64,000 bases of DNA from Lentisalinibacter orientalis (GCF_040706535.1 NZ_JAPDRJ010000003.1:434001-498000); one strand, 5' to 3'. Counted from the first letter of the stretch, positions 34,055 through 43,549 are shown. The notes: generated by a model from the sequence alone, not told the origin. Made by a program: numbers and translations.

Positions 34055-35066
34055 TCCCGAGCGCCTTCTCCAACTGCTTCAGCCTGCGCGCCATGCGGTC
34101 GATCTGGCGGAAGCGGGCCACGTTCCTGCGGTATGCGGCGATCTCCTGATGGGGCATCGCACTGCCGTACATACCGGGCTTGCGGATATCGCTGGTGACC
34201 ATGCAGCGGCCGCCCAGGATCACGTCGTCGGCGATCGTCACGTGCCCGACGACGCCGGAAGCGCCCCCGAACAGGCAGCGTTTGCCGATCCGGGTGCTGC
34301 CGGCGATCCCCACCATCGCGGCCAGCGCCGAATGATCCCCGATGCGCACATTGTGCGCTATCTGCACCAGGTTATCGATCCTGACCCCGTCGCCGATCAC
34401 GGTGTCCTCGATGGCGCCCCGGTCCACGCAGCTGTTGGCGCCGATCTCGACGTCGTCGCCGATGGTGACCGAACCCACCTGGGGCACCTTGATCCAGCCC
34501 TCCGGCGCGCGGGCGATGCCGAAGCCGTCGGCGCCGATCACCGCTCCCGGGTGGATCAGGCAGCGCGCGCCGAGGCGCACGCCGTGGCAAAGCGTGACGT
34601 TGGCGACGAGGCGGGTGCCCTCGCCCAGCCGGCAGTCCGCTTCCACGACCGAGTTGGGCCCGACGGCGACGTGCTCGCCGAGCACCACGCCGGGACCGAT
34701 GCGCGCGCCCGGCCCGACCGCGGCGGAAGCCGGTATAACGGCCGAGCCGTCGACCGTGGCCGACTCGCTCACGCCGGGCTCGGGCAGCCGCGGCGGATAC
34801 AGCAGCGAGGCGACCCGGGCATAGGTCAGGTAGGGGTCGGCGCAGACCAGCGCCGGCACCGGACAGGCGTCGGCCTCGTCGGCGGCGAGCAGCACGGCGC
34901 CTGCTGCCGTGTCGGCCAGCGCGGAACGATAGGCGGGGTTGGCGAGGAAGGAGACGGCGTCCGGCCCGGCGCTGGCGAGGGTGGCCACGCGGCTGACCGC
35001 TACGTCCGGATCGCCGTGCAGTTCGCAGCCGAACCGGGCGGCGATCTCGCCGAGCGTCAGGCTCAC
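34020..35066 (-). CDS. lpxD: UDP-3-O-acylglucosamine N-acyltransferase
   Basis: Third enzyme of lipid A synthesis; 348 residues. An N-terminal uridine-binding domain (LGEIAARFGCELHGDPD...VSFLANPAYRSAL) is followed by a long hexapeptide-repeat beta-helix and a C-terminal helix (QIDRMARRLKQLEKALG). The NLVQIAHNVRIGDHSALAA region contains the catalytic histidine. It follows skp by 34 bp. Confidence 0.97.
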   Translation of the reverse strand: MSLTLGEIAARFGCELHGDPDVAVSRVATLASAGPDAVSFLANPAYRSALADTAAGAVLLAADEADACPVPALVCADPYLTYARVASLLYPPRLPEPGVSESATVDGSAVIPASAAVGPGARIGPGVVLGEHVAVGPNSVVEADCRLGEGTRLVANVTLCHGVRLGARCLIHPGAVIGADGFGIARAPEGWIKVPQVGSVTIGDDVEIGANSCVDRGAIEDTVIGDGVRIDNLVQIAHNVRIGDHSALAAMVGIAGSTRIGKRCLFGGASGVVGHVTIADDVILGGRCMVTSDIRKPGMYGSAMPHQEIAAYRRNVARFRQIDRMARRLKQLEKALGIGRDIGRKGSD

Positions 35067-35100
35067 GCCGTCGGCCCCGTCACCGTGCGGGCCGCCGCGC

Positions 35101-35658
35101 CTACTCGGAAGCGGACCCGGCGTCGAAGTTGCCCTGCAGCTCGCGCAGGACCTCGTCGGTGATGTTCACCACGTCGCTGGCATACAGCACGCCGTCGCCG
35201 ACGATGAGATCGTAGCCGGAGGCGCGGGCGTAATCCTGCACTTCCTTCAGCAGAGAGCGCTGCAGTTTGCCGAGTTCCTCGTTCACCCGCAGGTTGTAGT
35301 CCTCGCGGAACTCCTCCAGCAGACGCTGGGTGTCACGCTGGGACTCCCGCAGCTCGCGCTCGGCCGTGCGCCGCTCCTCCTCGCTCATCACCGCGAGGTC
35401 GCGCTGCACCTGCTCGCTGCGGCTCTGGAACTCCTCCTGCTTGGCACGGATGCTGCGCTCCCTCGGCGCGAACTCCTGCTGCAGCTCGGCCATGGATGCC
35501 TGCGCCTGCGGTGCCTCCTTCAGGAGGCGCGGCAGCGAGACCACGCCGATCTTGATGCCGGACTGCGCCCACGCCTGCGACAGGGGCATCGCCAGCGCCA
35601 GCAGTGCCAGTGCGAGGATGGAAAATCCGAGGGGTCCTTGATGGGTCTTGAATTTCAT
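35101..35658 (-). CDS. skp: Periplasmic chaperone Skp (OmpH)
   Basis: Trimeric chaperone that carries unfolded outer-membrane proteins. The ATG at 35658 gives a Sec signal peptide (hydrophobic core in LGFSILALALLALAMPLSQA, cleavage after AWA) and 185 residues in all. The mature part is a long charged helical hairpin rich in Gln, Arg and Glu, followed by YDLIVGDGVLYASDVVNITD, the Skp C-terminal strand region. It lies directly after bamA, its functional partner. Confidence 0.93.
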   Translation of the reverse strand: MKFKTHQGPLGFSILALALLALAMPLSQAWAQSGIKIGVVSLPRLLKEAPQAQASMAELQQEFAPRERSIRAKQEEFQSRSEQVQRDLAVMSEEERRTAERELRESQRDTQRLLEEFREDYNLRVNEELGKLQRSLLKEVQDYARASGYDLIVGDGVLYASDVVNITDEVLRELQGNFDAGSASE

Positions 35659-35684
35659 ACCGTTTCCCGTGCTTGAAAGAGGCG

Positions 35685-38117
35685 TCAAAATGCATTTCCG
35701 ATCGAGAACTGAAAGCGCTCGACCCGATCACCGAAGATGCGATCCGTGCCCGAGACTTCGTTCAGCGGCAATGCATAACTGAAGCGGAAGAGGCCCAGCG
35801 GAGCCAGCCACTCGGCGGCGATGCCGACGGACTGTCTCAGTTCACCCGATTCGAAGTCGTAGGTGATCGGGTCACCGAGCCGGTCGGTGAAGGCCACCTC
35901 TCCCGTATTGAAGACGTTGCCGATGTCGTAGAACAGGCTGAAGCGCGTACGGCCGCGCAGGCCCTCGGGGACCGGGATTATAAGCTCAAGCTGGCTCGTG
36001 ACCAAAAGGTTGCCGCCGTAGGGATTGCCGAAGCTGTCCACCGGTCCCAGGTCCGACTCCGCGAAGCCGCGCACCGAGCCCGGACCACCGGCGTAGAACT
36101 GCTTGTACGGCGGCAGCGCCGTGGTCTCGTTGATGCCCTCGCCGAAAGCGAACTCCGAGGCGAAGGAGACGATCCAGTTGCGGGTGATCGGGAAGTACTT
36201 CTGCAGGTCGTAGCGCGCCGTGTAGTACTCCACGTCGCTGCCCGGCACGGCGGCGGAGACGACGAAGCGCTGGCGCGTGCCCCGGTCGGCGAAGATGGCC
36301 CGGTTGCGGCTGTCGTAGGTCCAGCCGAGCACCATCTCCAGCGTCTTGAAGTCGGTCACGAACAGCGAATTGCCGTTACCGAGGTCCTCGATCCGCGGGT
36401 TGCCGTTGTTCAGCACCCATTCCTGGGCCTGCTGCGTGCTGAAGGTCGAGGCGACGAGCTCGGCGTCCTGCAGCGCCAGGCCGAAGGACAGCGTCTGGTA
36501 CTCGGTGATCGGGTAGCCGTAGTCGATGCCGGCGGTGATCGTCTCGGTGGAGAAGTCGGACGCGGACGAGGTGAACTGGGTGATGTCGCGGTAGCCGACG
36601 GACAGCGTGCGCCGGACGCCGTCGATGGTCCGGTAGGGGTCCGTGTACGAGAGGCTGTAGGCCGTACTGAATCGCCCGGAATTGATCTCGGCCTGCACCC
36701 GGTTGCCGGTGCCGAGGAAATTCGAATGCACGAAATTGCCGTTCAGGATCAGCTTCTGGGCCTCGGAATAGCCGACGCCGCCGCCGAACTGTCCGGGCAG
36801 GCCGTATTTCAGGTCGTAGTTCACGTCGACCAGGTCCGGGGTGCCCGGCACCGGCGCGGTGTCGACCTGCACTTCCTCGATGTAGGGCAGGCGCTGCAGG
36901 CGGACCTTCGAGCGGTCGACGAGCGTGTTGGAGAGATAGCCGCCCTCCATCTGGCGCATCTCCCGGCGCAGCACCTCGTCGGCCACGCTGTCGATGCCGT
37001 TGAAGTTGATGCGGCGCACGTACACCCGGTTGTTGGGCTCGATGTAGATCGTGACGTCGGCGAGCTTGTTCTCCCGGTCCAGGTCGGGCACCGGCTCGAC
37101 CTCGGCCTGGGCATAGCCGTCGGCGCCCAGGCGGAAGGAGATCAGCTCCGAGGTCTGGGTGAGCCGCTGCAGGTTGAAGGTCTCGCCGGGTTTCGCGAGG
37201 ATCAGCCGCTCCAGCTCCTCCCGCGGCACCACCATCTCGCCCGCCAGCTTGATATTGGAGATCTCGTAGCGCTCGCCTTCGCGCACGTTGATGGTGATGT
37301 AGATGTCCTTTCTGTCCGGGCTGATCGCCACCTGGGTGGATTCCACCTCGAAGTCGGCGAAGCCCCGGTCCATGTAGAACGAGCGCAGGCTCTCCAGGTC
37401 GCCGGACAGCGATTCCTTGGCGTAGCGGTCGTCCTGGCGGATGAACGAGAGCCAGTTGGGCGTCTGCAGTTCGAACTGGTCGCGGATCTCCTCGTCGCGG
37501 AACTCCTCGTTGCCGACGATGTTGATCTGGCGGATACGGGCGCGCTCGCCTTCCTTCACGTCGATGGAGATGGCCACCTGGTTGTTCGGCCGGTCCTCCA
37601 CGTTCGCGACCACCGAGACGCCGTACTTGCCGCGGCTGTAGTACTGCTCGGTCAGGAAGCGGGTCACCTCCTCCAGCACCGAGCGGTCGAAGGTCTTGCC
37701 GCGGGCGAGCCCCACGCCGCGCAGCGACTGCGTCAGATCCTCGGTCTTGATGTCCTTGTTGCCCTCGATGGTGAACTCGGCGATGGAGGGCCGCTCCTGC
37801 ACCTCGATCACCAGGGTGTCGCCGTCGCGCCGGAAGGCGATGTCCTCGAACAGCCCCTGCCGGTACAGGGCGCGGATGGCCTCGCGCACCCGCTGGGGCG
37901 TGAGCGTGTCGCCGAGGTTGATCGGCAGATAATTGAACACGGTGCCCTCGGAGATGCGCTGCAGGCCTTCCACCCGCATGTCGCGCACCACGAACTCCTC
38001 GGCCCGCGCCGTCAGGGCCGCCGTCGACAGCAGAGCCAGTGCGAGTAACAGCCAGCCGCCGCGTAGCCGCGGGCGGCCGGCGCGATCAGGAGTCGTATGC
38101 CGATCGGACGAGAACAA
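35685..38117 (-). CDS. bamA: Outer-membrane protein assembly factor BamA
   Basis: Core beta-barrel of the BAM complex; about 810 residues. A signal peptide (LLLALALLSTAALTARA) precedes five POTRA domains, of which the first begins FVVRDMRVEGLQRISEGTVF, and a C-terminal 16-strand barrel. The barrel carries the invariant VRGF in GGPGSVRGFAESDLGP and ends in the outer-membrane signature phenylalanine (FQFSIGNAF). No ATG fits; TTG 38117 with AAGGA upstream is the best start. It follows rseP by 11 bp. Confidence 0.95.
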   Translation of the reverse strand: MFSSDRHTTPDRAGRPRLRGGWLLLALALLSTAALTARAEEFVVRDMRVEGLQRISEGTVFNYLPINLGDTLTPQRVREAIRALYRQGLFEDIAFRRDGDTLVIEVQERPSIAEFTIEGNKDIKTEDLTQSLRGVGLARGKTFDRSVLEEVTRFLTEQYYSRGKYGVSVVANVEDRPNNQVAISIDVKEGERARIRQINIVGNEEFRDEEIRDQFELQTPNWLSFIRQDDRYAKESLSGDLESLRSFYMDRGFADFEVESTQVAISPDRKDIYITINVREGERYEISNIKLAGEMVVPREELERLILAKPGETFNLQRLTQTSELISFRLGADGYAQAEVEPVPDLDRENKLADVTIYIEPNNRVYVRRINFNGIDSVADEVLRREMRQMEGGYLSNTLVDRSKVRLQRLPYIEEVQVDTAPVPGTPDLVDVNYDLKYGLPGQFGGGVGYSEAQKLILNGNFVHSNFLGTGNRVQAEINSGRFSTAYSLSYTDPYRTIDGVRRTLSVGYRDITQFTSSASDFSTETITAGIDYGYPITEYQTLSFGLALQDAELVASTFSTQQAQEWVLNNGNPRIEDLGNGNSLFVTDFKTLEMVLGWTYDSRNRAIFADRGTRQRFVVSAAVPGSDVEYYTARYDLQKYFPITRNWIVSFASEFAFGEGINETTALPPYKQFYAGGPGSVRGFAESDLGPVDSFGNPYGGNLLVTSQLELIIPVPEGLRGRTRFSLFYDIGNVFNTGEVAFTDRLGDPITYDFESGELRQSVGIAAEWLAPLGLFRFSYALPLNEVSGTDRIFGDRVERFQFSIGNAF

Positions 38118-38128
38118 ACCGTGATTCC

Positions 38129-39487
38129 TTATGGCGCGAAGATACGCGTTAGGTCGTTGTAGAAAGCGAGGCCCATGATAGCGATTAGCGCGAGTATTCC
38201 AACCTGCTGGCCGATCATCTGCGCCCGCTCGGACAACGGGGTGCCCTTCACCCACTCCACCGTCTGGTAGACGATCTGGCCGCCGTCCAGCATGGGGATC
38301 GGCAGCAGGTTCAGCACACCGAGGCTGATGCTCACCACCGCCAGGAAGCCGATGAAATACTCGCTGCCGGCGCTGGCGGACGAGCCTGCGTACTGGGCGA
38401 TGTTCACCGGCCCGCTTATGTTCTTCAGGGAGACGTCGCCGACCACCATGCGGAACAGCATGCGGACGGTGAAGACCGTGGTGTCCACCATCTTGCCGGT
38501 GGCCTTCGCCACCGCCTCCAGCGGTCCGTATTCCTGGATGCTGATGCGCCGCTCGGAGGGCTCGATGCGGTTGCTGATGCCGAGGATGCCGCGGCGCTCG
38601 CCGTCGCTCTCCATCTCGCCCAGCGTGGTCTCCACAGTACGGCTGTCGCCGTCGCGACTGTAGGTGATGGCCACCGTCTCCCCCGGCCGCGGCGACAGGG
38701 CCTCGGTCAGCTCCCGCCAGCTCGCCACGGACTCGCCGTCGACCGCCTCGATACGATCTCCCGATGCGAGCCCGGCCGCCTCGGCCGCACTGTCCGGGTT
38801 GACCTCGCCCACCACCACCGGCGGCGACCACGGGCGGAATCCGAGCCCGTCGAACAGCACCCCCGGCTCCGTCAGCCGCGCCGCATCACGGCCCACGTCG
38901 ATGGTCAGCCGCTCGGTGGAGCCGTCCGCGCGCTCCACCGTGAGCGGCACGCGGCCGTCGTCGACCATGTCGCCGAGCAGTGTGATCAGCGTATCCTCCC
39001 AGCCGGAAACGTCCCTGCCGCCGACCTGCAGGATCCGGTCTTCGTAGGCCAGGCCCGCTTCGGCCGCGTAGGAGTCGGGCTCCACCTCACCGACCACCGG
39101 CGCCACCACGGCCACACCCTGGACGAACAGTATCCAGTAGGCGGCGATGGCGAACAGGAAATTGAAGGCAGGGCCGGCGAACAGGACGGCGATGCGCTGG
39201 GGTACCGGCTTCTGGTCGAAGGCGCGGCCCTGGTCCTCGGGGGCGATCTCGGTCTCGCGCCCGTCCAGCAGTTTGACGTAGCCGCCCAGCGGCAGCGCGG
39301 AGATGCAGTACTCGGTGTCGTCCGCGCCGCGCCGTATGCTCCACAGCGGCTTGCCGAAGCCGATGGAGTAGCGCAGCACCTTGATGCCGAACAGCCGCGC
39401 GACGATGTAATGGCCGTACTCGTGAATGGCGATCAGCAGGCTGATCGCCACGATGAAGGCCACGACGGATGTCAGTATGGTGCCCAA
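38129..39487 (-). CDS. rseP: RseP site-2 intramembrane metalloprotease
   Basis: Inner-membrane zinc protease that cuts RseA within the membrane to release sigma-E. The TTG at 39487 gives 452 residues. The HExxH motif is HEYGH (about 22-26) in the first membrane helix, and the third zinc ligand is in NLLPIPMLDGGQ near the C terminus. Two PDZ domains (around GLAYEDRILQVGGRDVSGW and GLASGDRIEAVDGESVASW) lie between. It links this outer-membrane assembly operon to rpoE-rseA at 4-5.3 kb. Confidence 0.95.
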   Translation of the reverse strand: MGTILTSVVAFIVAISLLIAIHEYGHYIVARLFGIKVLRYSIGFGKPLWSIRRGADDTEYCISALPLGGYVKLLDGRETEIAPEDQGRAFDQKPVPQRIAVLFAGPAFNFLFAIAAYWILFVQGVAVVAPVVGEVEPDSYAAEAGLAYEDRILQVGGRDVSGWEDTLITLLGDMVDDGRVPLTVERADGSTERLTIDVGRDAARLTEPGVLFDGLGFRPWSPPVVVGEVNPDSAAEAAGLASGDRIEAVDGESVASWRELTEALSPRPGETVAITYSRDGDSRTVETTLGEMESDGERRGILGISNRIEPSERRISIQEYGPLEAVAKATGKMVDTTVFTVRMLFRMVVGDVSLKNISGPVNIAQYAGSSASAGSEYFIGFLAVVSISLGVLNLLPIPMLDGGQIVYQTVEWVKGTPLSERAQMIGQQVGILALIAIMGLAFYNDLTRIFAP

Positions 39488-39516
39488 AAACCGGTTCCCC
39501 GCGCGCAAAGTCCGCC

Positions 39517-39522
39517 AGTATA
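39517..39522 (-). promoter_or_regulatory. Candidate -10 (TATACT) upstream of rseP-bamA
   Basis: A minus-strand TATACT lies 30 bp before the rseP TTG, in a 145-bp gap after cdsA. No good -35 hexamer or sigma-E box is visible. The gap otherwise holds only GC-rich sequence and a short CAGACAGACAG run. Confidence 0.3.
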
Positions 39523-39632
39523 AAGGATGGCCCCGCGCCTGCGGACGCCGTCCCGCCCACACAGACAGACAGCGCCGGCGTGGCGGGGGTTCCCCACCCG
39601 GTGCCGGGCGCACGCGGTGCCCGTGACCCGGC

Positions 39633-40433
39633 TCATGACAACTCGAGCAGTCTCAGCATCAACAGGAACAGGGGCGAGGCGGCCGCCAGGCTGTCCACCC
39701 GGTCCAGCACGCCGCCATGGCCCGGGAACAGGTGACCGCTGTCCTTCACGCCGGCGCTGCGCTTGAACAGGCTCACGGTCAGGTCGCCGATGATCGACAG
39801 CAGCGCTGCGGCCAGCGACAGCGGCAGCAGTACCGCCAGCGAGATGCCGAACCACCAGGCGCCGCCGATGCAGACCAGCGTGGCGGCGGCCAGACCGCCG
39901 AACACCCCTTCCCAGGTCTTGCCGGGACTGACCTTCGGCGCGAGCTTCACGCGGCCGTAGCGCCGGCCGGCGAAATAGGCACCGATGTCCGCGGACCAGA
40001 TGACGGCGAGCACGAACAGCACCACCTGCGGCCCCCTCGGCTCGCCCATGTACAGCGTGCCCAGCGCCAGATAAGCCGGCACCAGGGTGGCGAGCCCGCC
40101 CACCCAGATCAGCCAGCGCGGCACGCGGATGGGATAGCGCACCACCAGCACGGCCGCCACCAGCCAGAAGCCCAGCGAGGCCAGCAGTACGGGCAGCAGC
40201 GGCAGAAACTGGGGCACCGCCCACCAGACCGTGGCGATCGCCAACGCCAGCACCGCGGGGAACAGCCCGCGCGCGGCCCCCTCGGCGCCCAGGAAGGCCG
40301 ACCATTCCCAGCCGCCGGCGACGATCAGCACGCCGAGCAGCACGAGGGTCAGCGGCGGCGGAAACACGAACAGCGCGAGCAGGATCAGCACGACCGCGAT
40401 CACCGCGGTGATGACACGCTGGCGCAGCATCAT
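39633..40433 (-). CDS. cdsA: Phosphatidate cytidylyltransferase
   Basis: Makes CDP-diacylglycerol for phospholipid synthesis; 266 residues with about eight hydrophobic helices. The family signature is complete near the C terminus: SLFKRSAGVKDSGHLFPGHG followed by GVLDRVDS. The start MMLRQRVITAV overlaps the uppS stop (ATGATG around 40428-40433; either ATG is possible). dxr, which commonly neighbours cdsA, is missing. Confidence 0.96.
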   Translation of the reverse strand: MMLRQRVITAVIAVVLILLALFVFPPPLTLVLLGVLIVAGGWEWSAFLGAEGAARGLFPAVLALAIATVWWAVPQFLPLLPVLLASLGFWLVAAVLVVRYPIRVPRWLIWVGGLATLVPAYLALGTLYMGEPRGPQVVLFVLAVIWSADIGAYFAGRRYGRVKLAPKVSPGKTWEGVFGGLAAATLVCIGGAWWFGISLAVLLPLSLAAALLSIIGDLTVSLFKRSAGVKDSGHLFPGHGGVLDRVDSLAAASPLFLLMLRLLELS

Positions 40434-41176
40434 CCGACCTCGAGCTGTTCCTGGGTACGGCCGTAGCGCCGCTTGCGCTGTGCGAAATAGGCGAGTGCCT
40501 CGTGGAACTCCGCGGCGTCGAAATCCGGCCACAGCGTGTCGCTGAAGTAAAGCTCCGTGTAGGCCAGGTTCCAGAGCAGGAAATTCGAGATGCGACGCTC
40601 GCCGCCGGTGCGGATCAGGAGGTCCGGGTCCGGACAGCCGGCCAGTGCCAGCCGGGAGGCCACCGCCTCCTCGTCGACGGATTCCACGCTGCGCCGGCCC
40701 TCCGCCACCTCGGCGGCCAGCGACCGGGCCGCCTGGCCGATGTCCCAGCGCCCGCCGTAGGCCGCCGCGATGACCAGCCGCAGGCCGGTGTTGTCGGCGG
40801 TGCGGCGCTCGGCTTCCTCCATCTGCCGCACCAGGCCGCCGGGCAGCCGCTCCCGCGCGCCGACGAAGGTCAGTTTCACGCGGTTCTCGTGCAGTTCCGT
40901 CACTTCGCGCTTCAGCGACTCGACGAACAGCCGCATGAGCCCGGTGACCTCCTCCCGGGGCCGCGACCAGTTCTCGCTGGAGAACGCGAACAGGGTGAGA
41001 TACTCGATGCCCAGCTTGCCGCAGGTCTCGACGGTGGTCCGCACCGGCCCGATGCCCGAGCGGTGCCCGAGCTGGCGTGGCAATCCGCGGCGCCGCGCCC
41101 AGCGCCCGTTGCCGTCCATGATGACGGCCACGTGGCGCGGCAGTGTCGCGGGCGGGCTGTCGGGCGTTTTGCTCAT
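40430..41176 (-). CDS. uppS: Undecaprenyl diphosphate synthase
   Basis: Cis-prenyltransferase that makes the C55 carrier lipid for peptidoglycan and O-antigen; 248 residues. Conserved region HVAVIMDGNGRWARRRGLPR contains the catalytic aspartate, and TLFAFSSENWSRP, DLLIRTGGERRISNFLLW and ELYFSDTLWPDF are also present. It needs isopentenyl diphosphate, yet no MEP-pathway gene appears in this window. It overlaps cdsA. Confidence 0.97.
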   Translation of the reverse strand: MSKTPDSPPATLPRHVAVIMDGNGRWARRRGLPRQLGHRSGIGPVRTTVETCGKLGIEYLTLFAFSSENWSRPREEVTGLMRLFVESLKREVTELHENRVKLTFVGARERLPGGLVRQMEEAERRTADNTGLRLVIAAAYGGRWDIGQAARSLAAEVAEGRRSVESVDEEAVASRLALAGCPDPDLLIRTGGERRISNFLLWNLAYTELYFSDTLWPDFDAAEFHEALAYFAQRKRRYGRTQEQLEVG

Positions 41177-41210
41177 CGGCGGGCCATGGGTAACGTGAGA
41201 CGAGGGTCTC

Positions 41211-41768
41211 TCAGAACTCGAGGAGTTCCTTTTCTTTCACGGCCAGTTCCTGGTCCACTTCGGCCACGTACTTGTCGGTGAGCTGCTGGATGGACTCTTC
41301 CGCGCGGCGCTCGTCGTCCTCGCTGATCTCCTTCTCCTTCAGGAGTTCCTTGAGGTCGTGCATGGCGTCGCGGCGGATGTTGCGAATGGCGACGCGGCCG
41401 CCCTCCGCCTCGTGGCGCACGATGCGAATCATGTCCTTGCGCCGCTCCTCGGTCAGCGGCGGGAGCGGCACGCGGATGACCGTGCCGGCCGTCGCCGGGT
41501 TCAGACCGAGGTCGGAATTCATGATGGCCTTCTCCACCACCGGCACCATCTGCTTCTCGTACGGCGCCACCGTGAGCGTGCGGGAATCTTCCACACCGAC
41601 GTTGGCCACCTGGTTCAGCGGCACCTCCGCCCCGTAGTACTCCACGTGGATGTGGTCCAGCAGGCTGGTGTGCGCGCGCCCGGTGCGCAGCTTCGTGAAC
41701 TCCTGTTTCAGCGATACCACACTCTTCTTCATGCGCTCCGCCGCGTCTTTCTTGATGTCCTCTATCAC
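41211..41768 (-). CDS. frr: Ribosome recycling factor
   Basis: Splits post-termination ribosomes with EF-G; 185 residues, exactly the usual length. Typical segments are RTGRAHTSLLDHIHVEYYG, LNQVANVGVEDSRTLTVAPYEK and RVPLPPLTEERRKDM. It sits 19 bp after pyrH and 34 bp before uppS; the E. coli dxr that follows frr is not present. Confidence 0.97.
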   Translation of the reverse strand: MIEDIKKDAAERMKKSVVSLKQEFTKLRTGRAHTSLLDHIHVEYYGAEVPLNQVANVGVEDSRTLTVAPYEKQMVPVVEKAIMNSDLGLNPATAGTVIRVPLPPLTEERRKDMIRIVRHEAEGGRVAIRNIRRDAMHDLKELLKEKEISEDDERRAEESIQQLTDKYVAEVDQELAVKEKELLEF

Positions 41769-41787
41769 TCCGTGTCTCCGCTGATCA

Positions 41788-42516
41788 TTAGCCCTGGTTG
41801 GTGACGAGGGTGCCGACGTCCTCGCCGCGCACCACCCGCAGAAGAGCGCCGGGCCGCGTCAGGTCGAAGATCCTGAGCGGCAGGCCGTTGTCACGGCACA
41901 TGACAATCGCCGTGGCATCCATGACGTTCAGCTTGTCGGTCAGCACCTGGTCGAAAGACACCGTCGAGTAGCGCCGGGCATCCGGAACCGTGACCGGATC
42001 TGCGCTGTAGACGCCGTCCACCTTGGTGGCCTTCAGCAGTATGTCCGCGCCCACCTCGATCGCGCGCAGGCTGGCCGCGGTGTCGGTCGTGAAGAACGGA
42101 TTGCCGGTGCCGGCGGCGAGGATGACCACCCGGCCCTTCTCCAGGTGGCGGATGGCACGGCGCCGGATGTAGTCCTCGCAGACCTCGTGGATCTGCAGCG
42201 CGGACATCACCCGGGCGTAGACGCCGAGACGCTCCAGGGCATCCTGCAGCGCCAGCGCGTTAATGACGGTGGCGAGCATGCCCATGTGATCGCCGGTGAC
42301 CCGGTCCATGCCGGCGCGGGCCAGGCCCGCGCCGCGGAAGATGTTTCCGCCGCCGATCACCACGCCCACCTCGATGCCCAGGTCGCGCACGTCGCGCAGC
42401 TCGCCGGCGATGCGCTTGATGATCTCGGGATCGATACCGTAGTCGAGGCTGCCGAGCAGCGCCTCGCCACTCAGTTTCAGCAGGATGCGCTTCAGACCTG
42501 GCTCGGCTTCAGACAT
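41788..42516 (-). CDS. pyrH: UMP kinase
   Basis: Amino-acid-kinase-fold enzyme making UDP from UMP; 242 residues. Visible motifs include RILLKLSGEALLG, VVIGGGNIFRG, DHMGMLATVINALALQDALE and AAGTGNPFFTTDTAASLRA. Gene order tsf-pyrH-frr is standard. A 163-bp gap with a hairpin and a 12-bp duplication separates it from tsf. Confidence 0.97.
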   Translation of the reverse strand: MSEAEPGLKRILLKLSGEALLGSLDYGIDPEIIKRIAGELRDVRDLGIEVGVVIGGGNIFRGAGLARAGMDRVTGDHMGMLATVINALALQDALERLGVYARVMSALQIHEVCEDYIRRRAIRHLEKGRVVILAAGTGNPFFTTDTAASLRAIEVGADILLKATKVDGVYSADPVTVPDARRYSTVSFDQVLTDKLNVMDATAIVMCRDNGLPLRIFDLTRPGALLRVVRGEDVGTLVTNQG

Positions 42517-42575
42517 AGGCGGAGCGACTCCGGGCGTTGCCGCGGCCGGGTACCGTAGAGACGGTCCCTGGCCCG

Positions 42576-42599
42576 GCGTACGACAAGGCGTACGATAAG
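42576..42599. repeat. 12-bp tandem duplication in the tsf-pyrH spacer
   Basis: GCGTACGACAAG (42576-42587) is followed by GCGTACGATAAG (42588-42599), one mismatch, exact 12-bp period, beside a strong hairpin. Confidence 0.85.
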
Positions 42600-42603
42600 A
42601 ACT

Positions 42604-42621
42604 GCCCCGCGCGAGCGGGGC
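42604..42621 (-). terminator. Hairpin between tsf and pyrH (attenuator-like)
   Basis: GCCCCGC-GCGA-GCGGGGC gives a 7-bp GC stem with a 4-nt loop. On the minus strand it is followed by AGTTCTTATC, only weakly T-rich, so it may attenuate rather than end the rpsB-tsf transcript before pyrH. Confidence 0.5.
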
Positions 42622-42679
42622 CGCTCGATTCTATCCTACCGGGCAGCGCGGAGGCCATCGGCGGGATCCGGCGCGGGCC

Positions 42680-43549
42680 TCAACTGCCCTGAATCTGGGC
42701 CATCACCTCTTCGGCGAAGTTCTCTTCCTTCTTCTCGATGCCCTCACCGACCTCGTAGCGCACGAAGCGCTGCACGGTGGCGCCGGCCTTGCCCAGCAGC
42801 TTGCCGACGGTGACGTCCGGGTCTTTCACGAACGGCTGGCCCACCAGCGTGATCTCCGACAGCCACTTGCGCAGGCGCCCCTCCACCATCTTCTCGATGA
42901 TCTCGGCCGGCTTGCCGCTGTCCCGGGCCTGCTCGGTGAGGATGCGCCGCTCGGAGGCGAGCTGCTCGGGGTCCACGTCCTCCTCGCTGATGCAGGCGGG
43001 ATTGGACGCGGCCACGTGCATGGCCAGATCCCGGGCCAGCTCGGCATCGCCACCCTCGAGCACGACCACGGAGCCGATGCGCGAACCGTGGCTGTAGACG
43101 CCGGTATTGCCGTCGGCCGGCACCACGACGAAGCGGCGCACGCCGATGTTCTCGCCCACCTTGGCGATCAGTGCCTTGCGGGCCTCCTCGACGGTCTGGC
43201 CGTCCAGGTCGGCGGCCATCAGCTCGTCGAGGCCGGACGGGCGGCGGGCCAGCACCAGCGCGGTCACCTTGTCGGCGAAGGCGGAGAAGTTCTCGTCCTT
43301 GGCGACGAAGTCGGTCTCGGAATTCACCTCGACCACGGCCACGGCGTCGTCACCGGTGGCGATGACGATCTTGCCGTCGGCGGCCACGCGGCCGGCCTTC
43401 TTGTCCGCCTTGGCCTGGCCGGACTTGCGCAGCTGCTCGACCGCAGCCTCCAGGTCGCCGTCCGTCTCCACCAGTGCCTTCTTGCACTCCATCATGCCTG
43501 CGCCGGTACGTTCGCGCAGTTCCTTGACCATCGCTGCAGTTACAGCCAT
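42680..43549 (-). CDS. tsf: Elongation factor Ts
   Basis: Nucleotide exchange factor for EF-Tu; 289 residues. The N-terminal UBA-like domain MVKELRERTGAGMMECKKAL and the EVNSETDFVAKDENFSAF segment, containing the TDFV motif that touches EF-Tu, are clear. It follows rpsB by 109 bp, the conserved rpsB-tsf operon. Confidence 0.98.
   Translation of the reverse strand: MAVTAAMVKELRERTGAGMMECKKALVETDGDLEAAVEQLRKSGQAKADKKAGRVAADGKIVIATGDDAVAVVEVNSETDFVAKDENFSAFADKVTALVLARRPSGLDELMAADLDGQTVEEARKALIAKVGENIGVRRFVVVPADGNTGVYSHGSRIGSVVVLEGGDAELARDLAMHVAASNPACISEEDVDPEQLASERRILTEQARDSGKPAEIIEKMVEGRLRKWLSEITLVGQPFVKDPDVTVGKLLGKAGATVQRFVRYEVGEGIEKKEENFAEEVMAQIQGS

Noticed and set aside
35673..38048. 791-codon frame opposite bamA
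   Set aside because: Antisense shadow; no ribosome-binding site and no recognisable family.
38118..38831. N-terminal extension of bamA through rseP
   Set aside because: The extra frame overlaps rseP in another frame and lacks BamA similarity; the signal peptide begins after TTG 38117.
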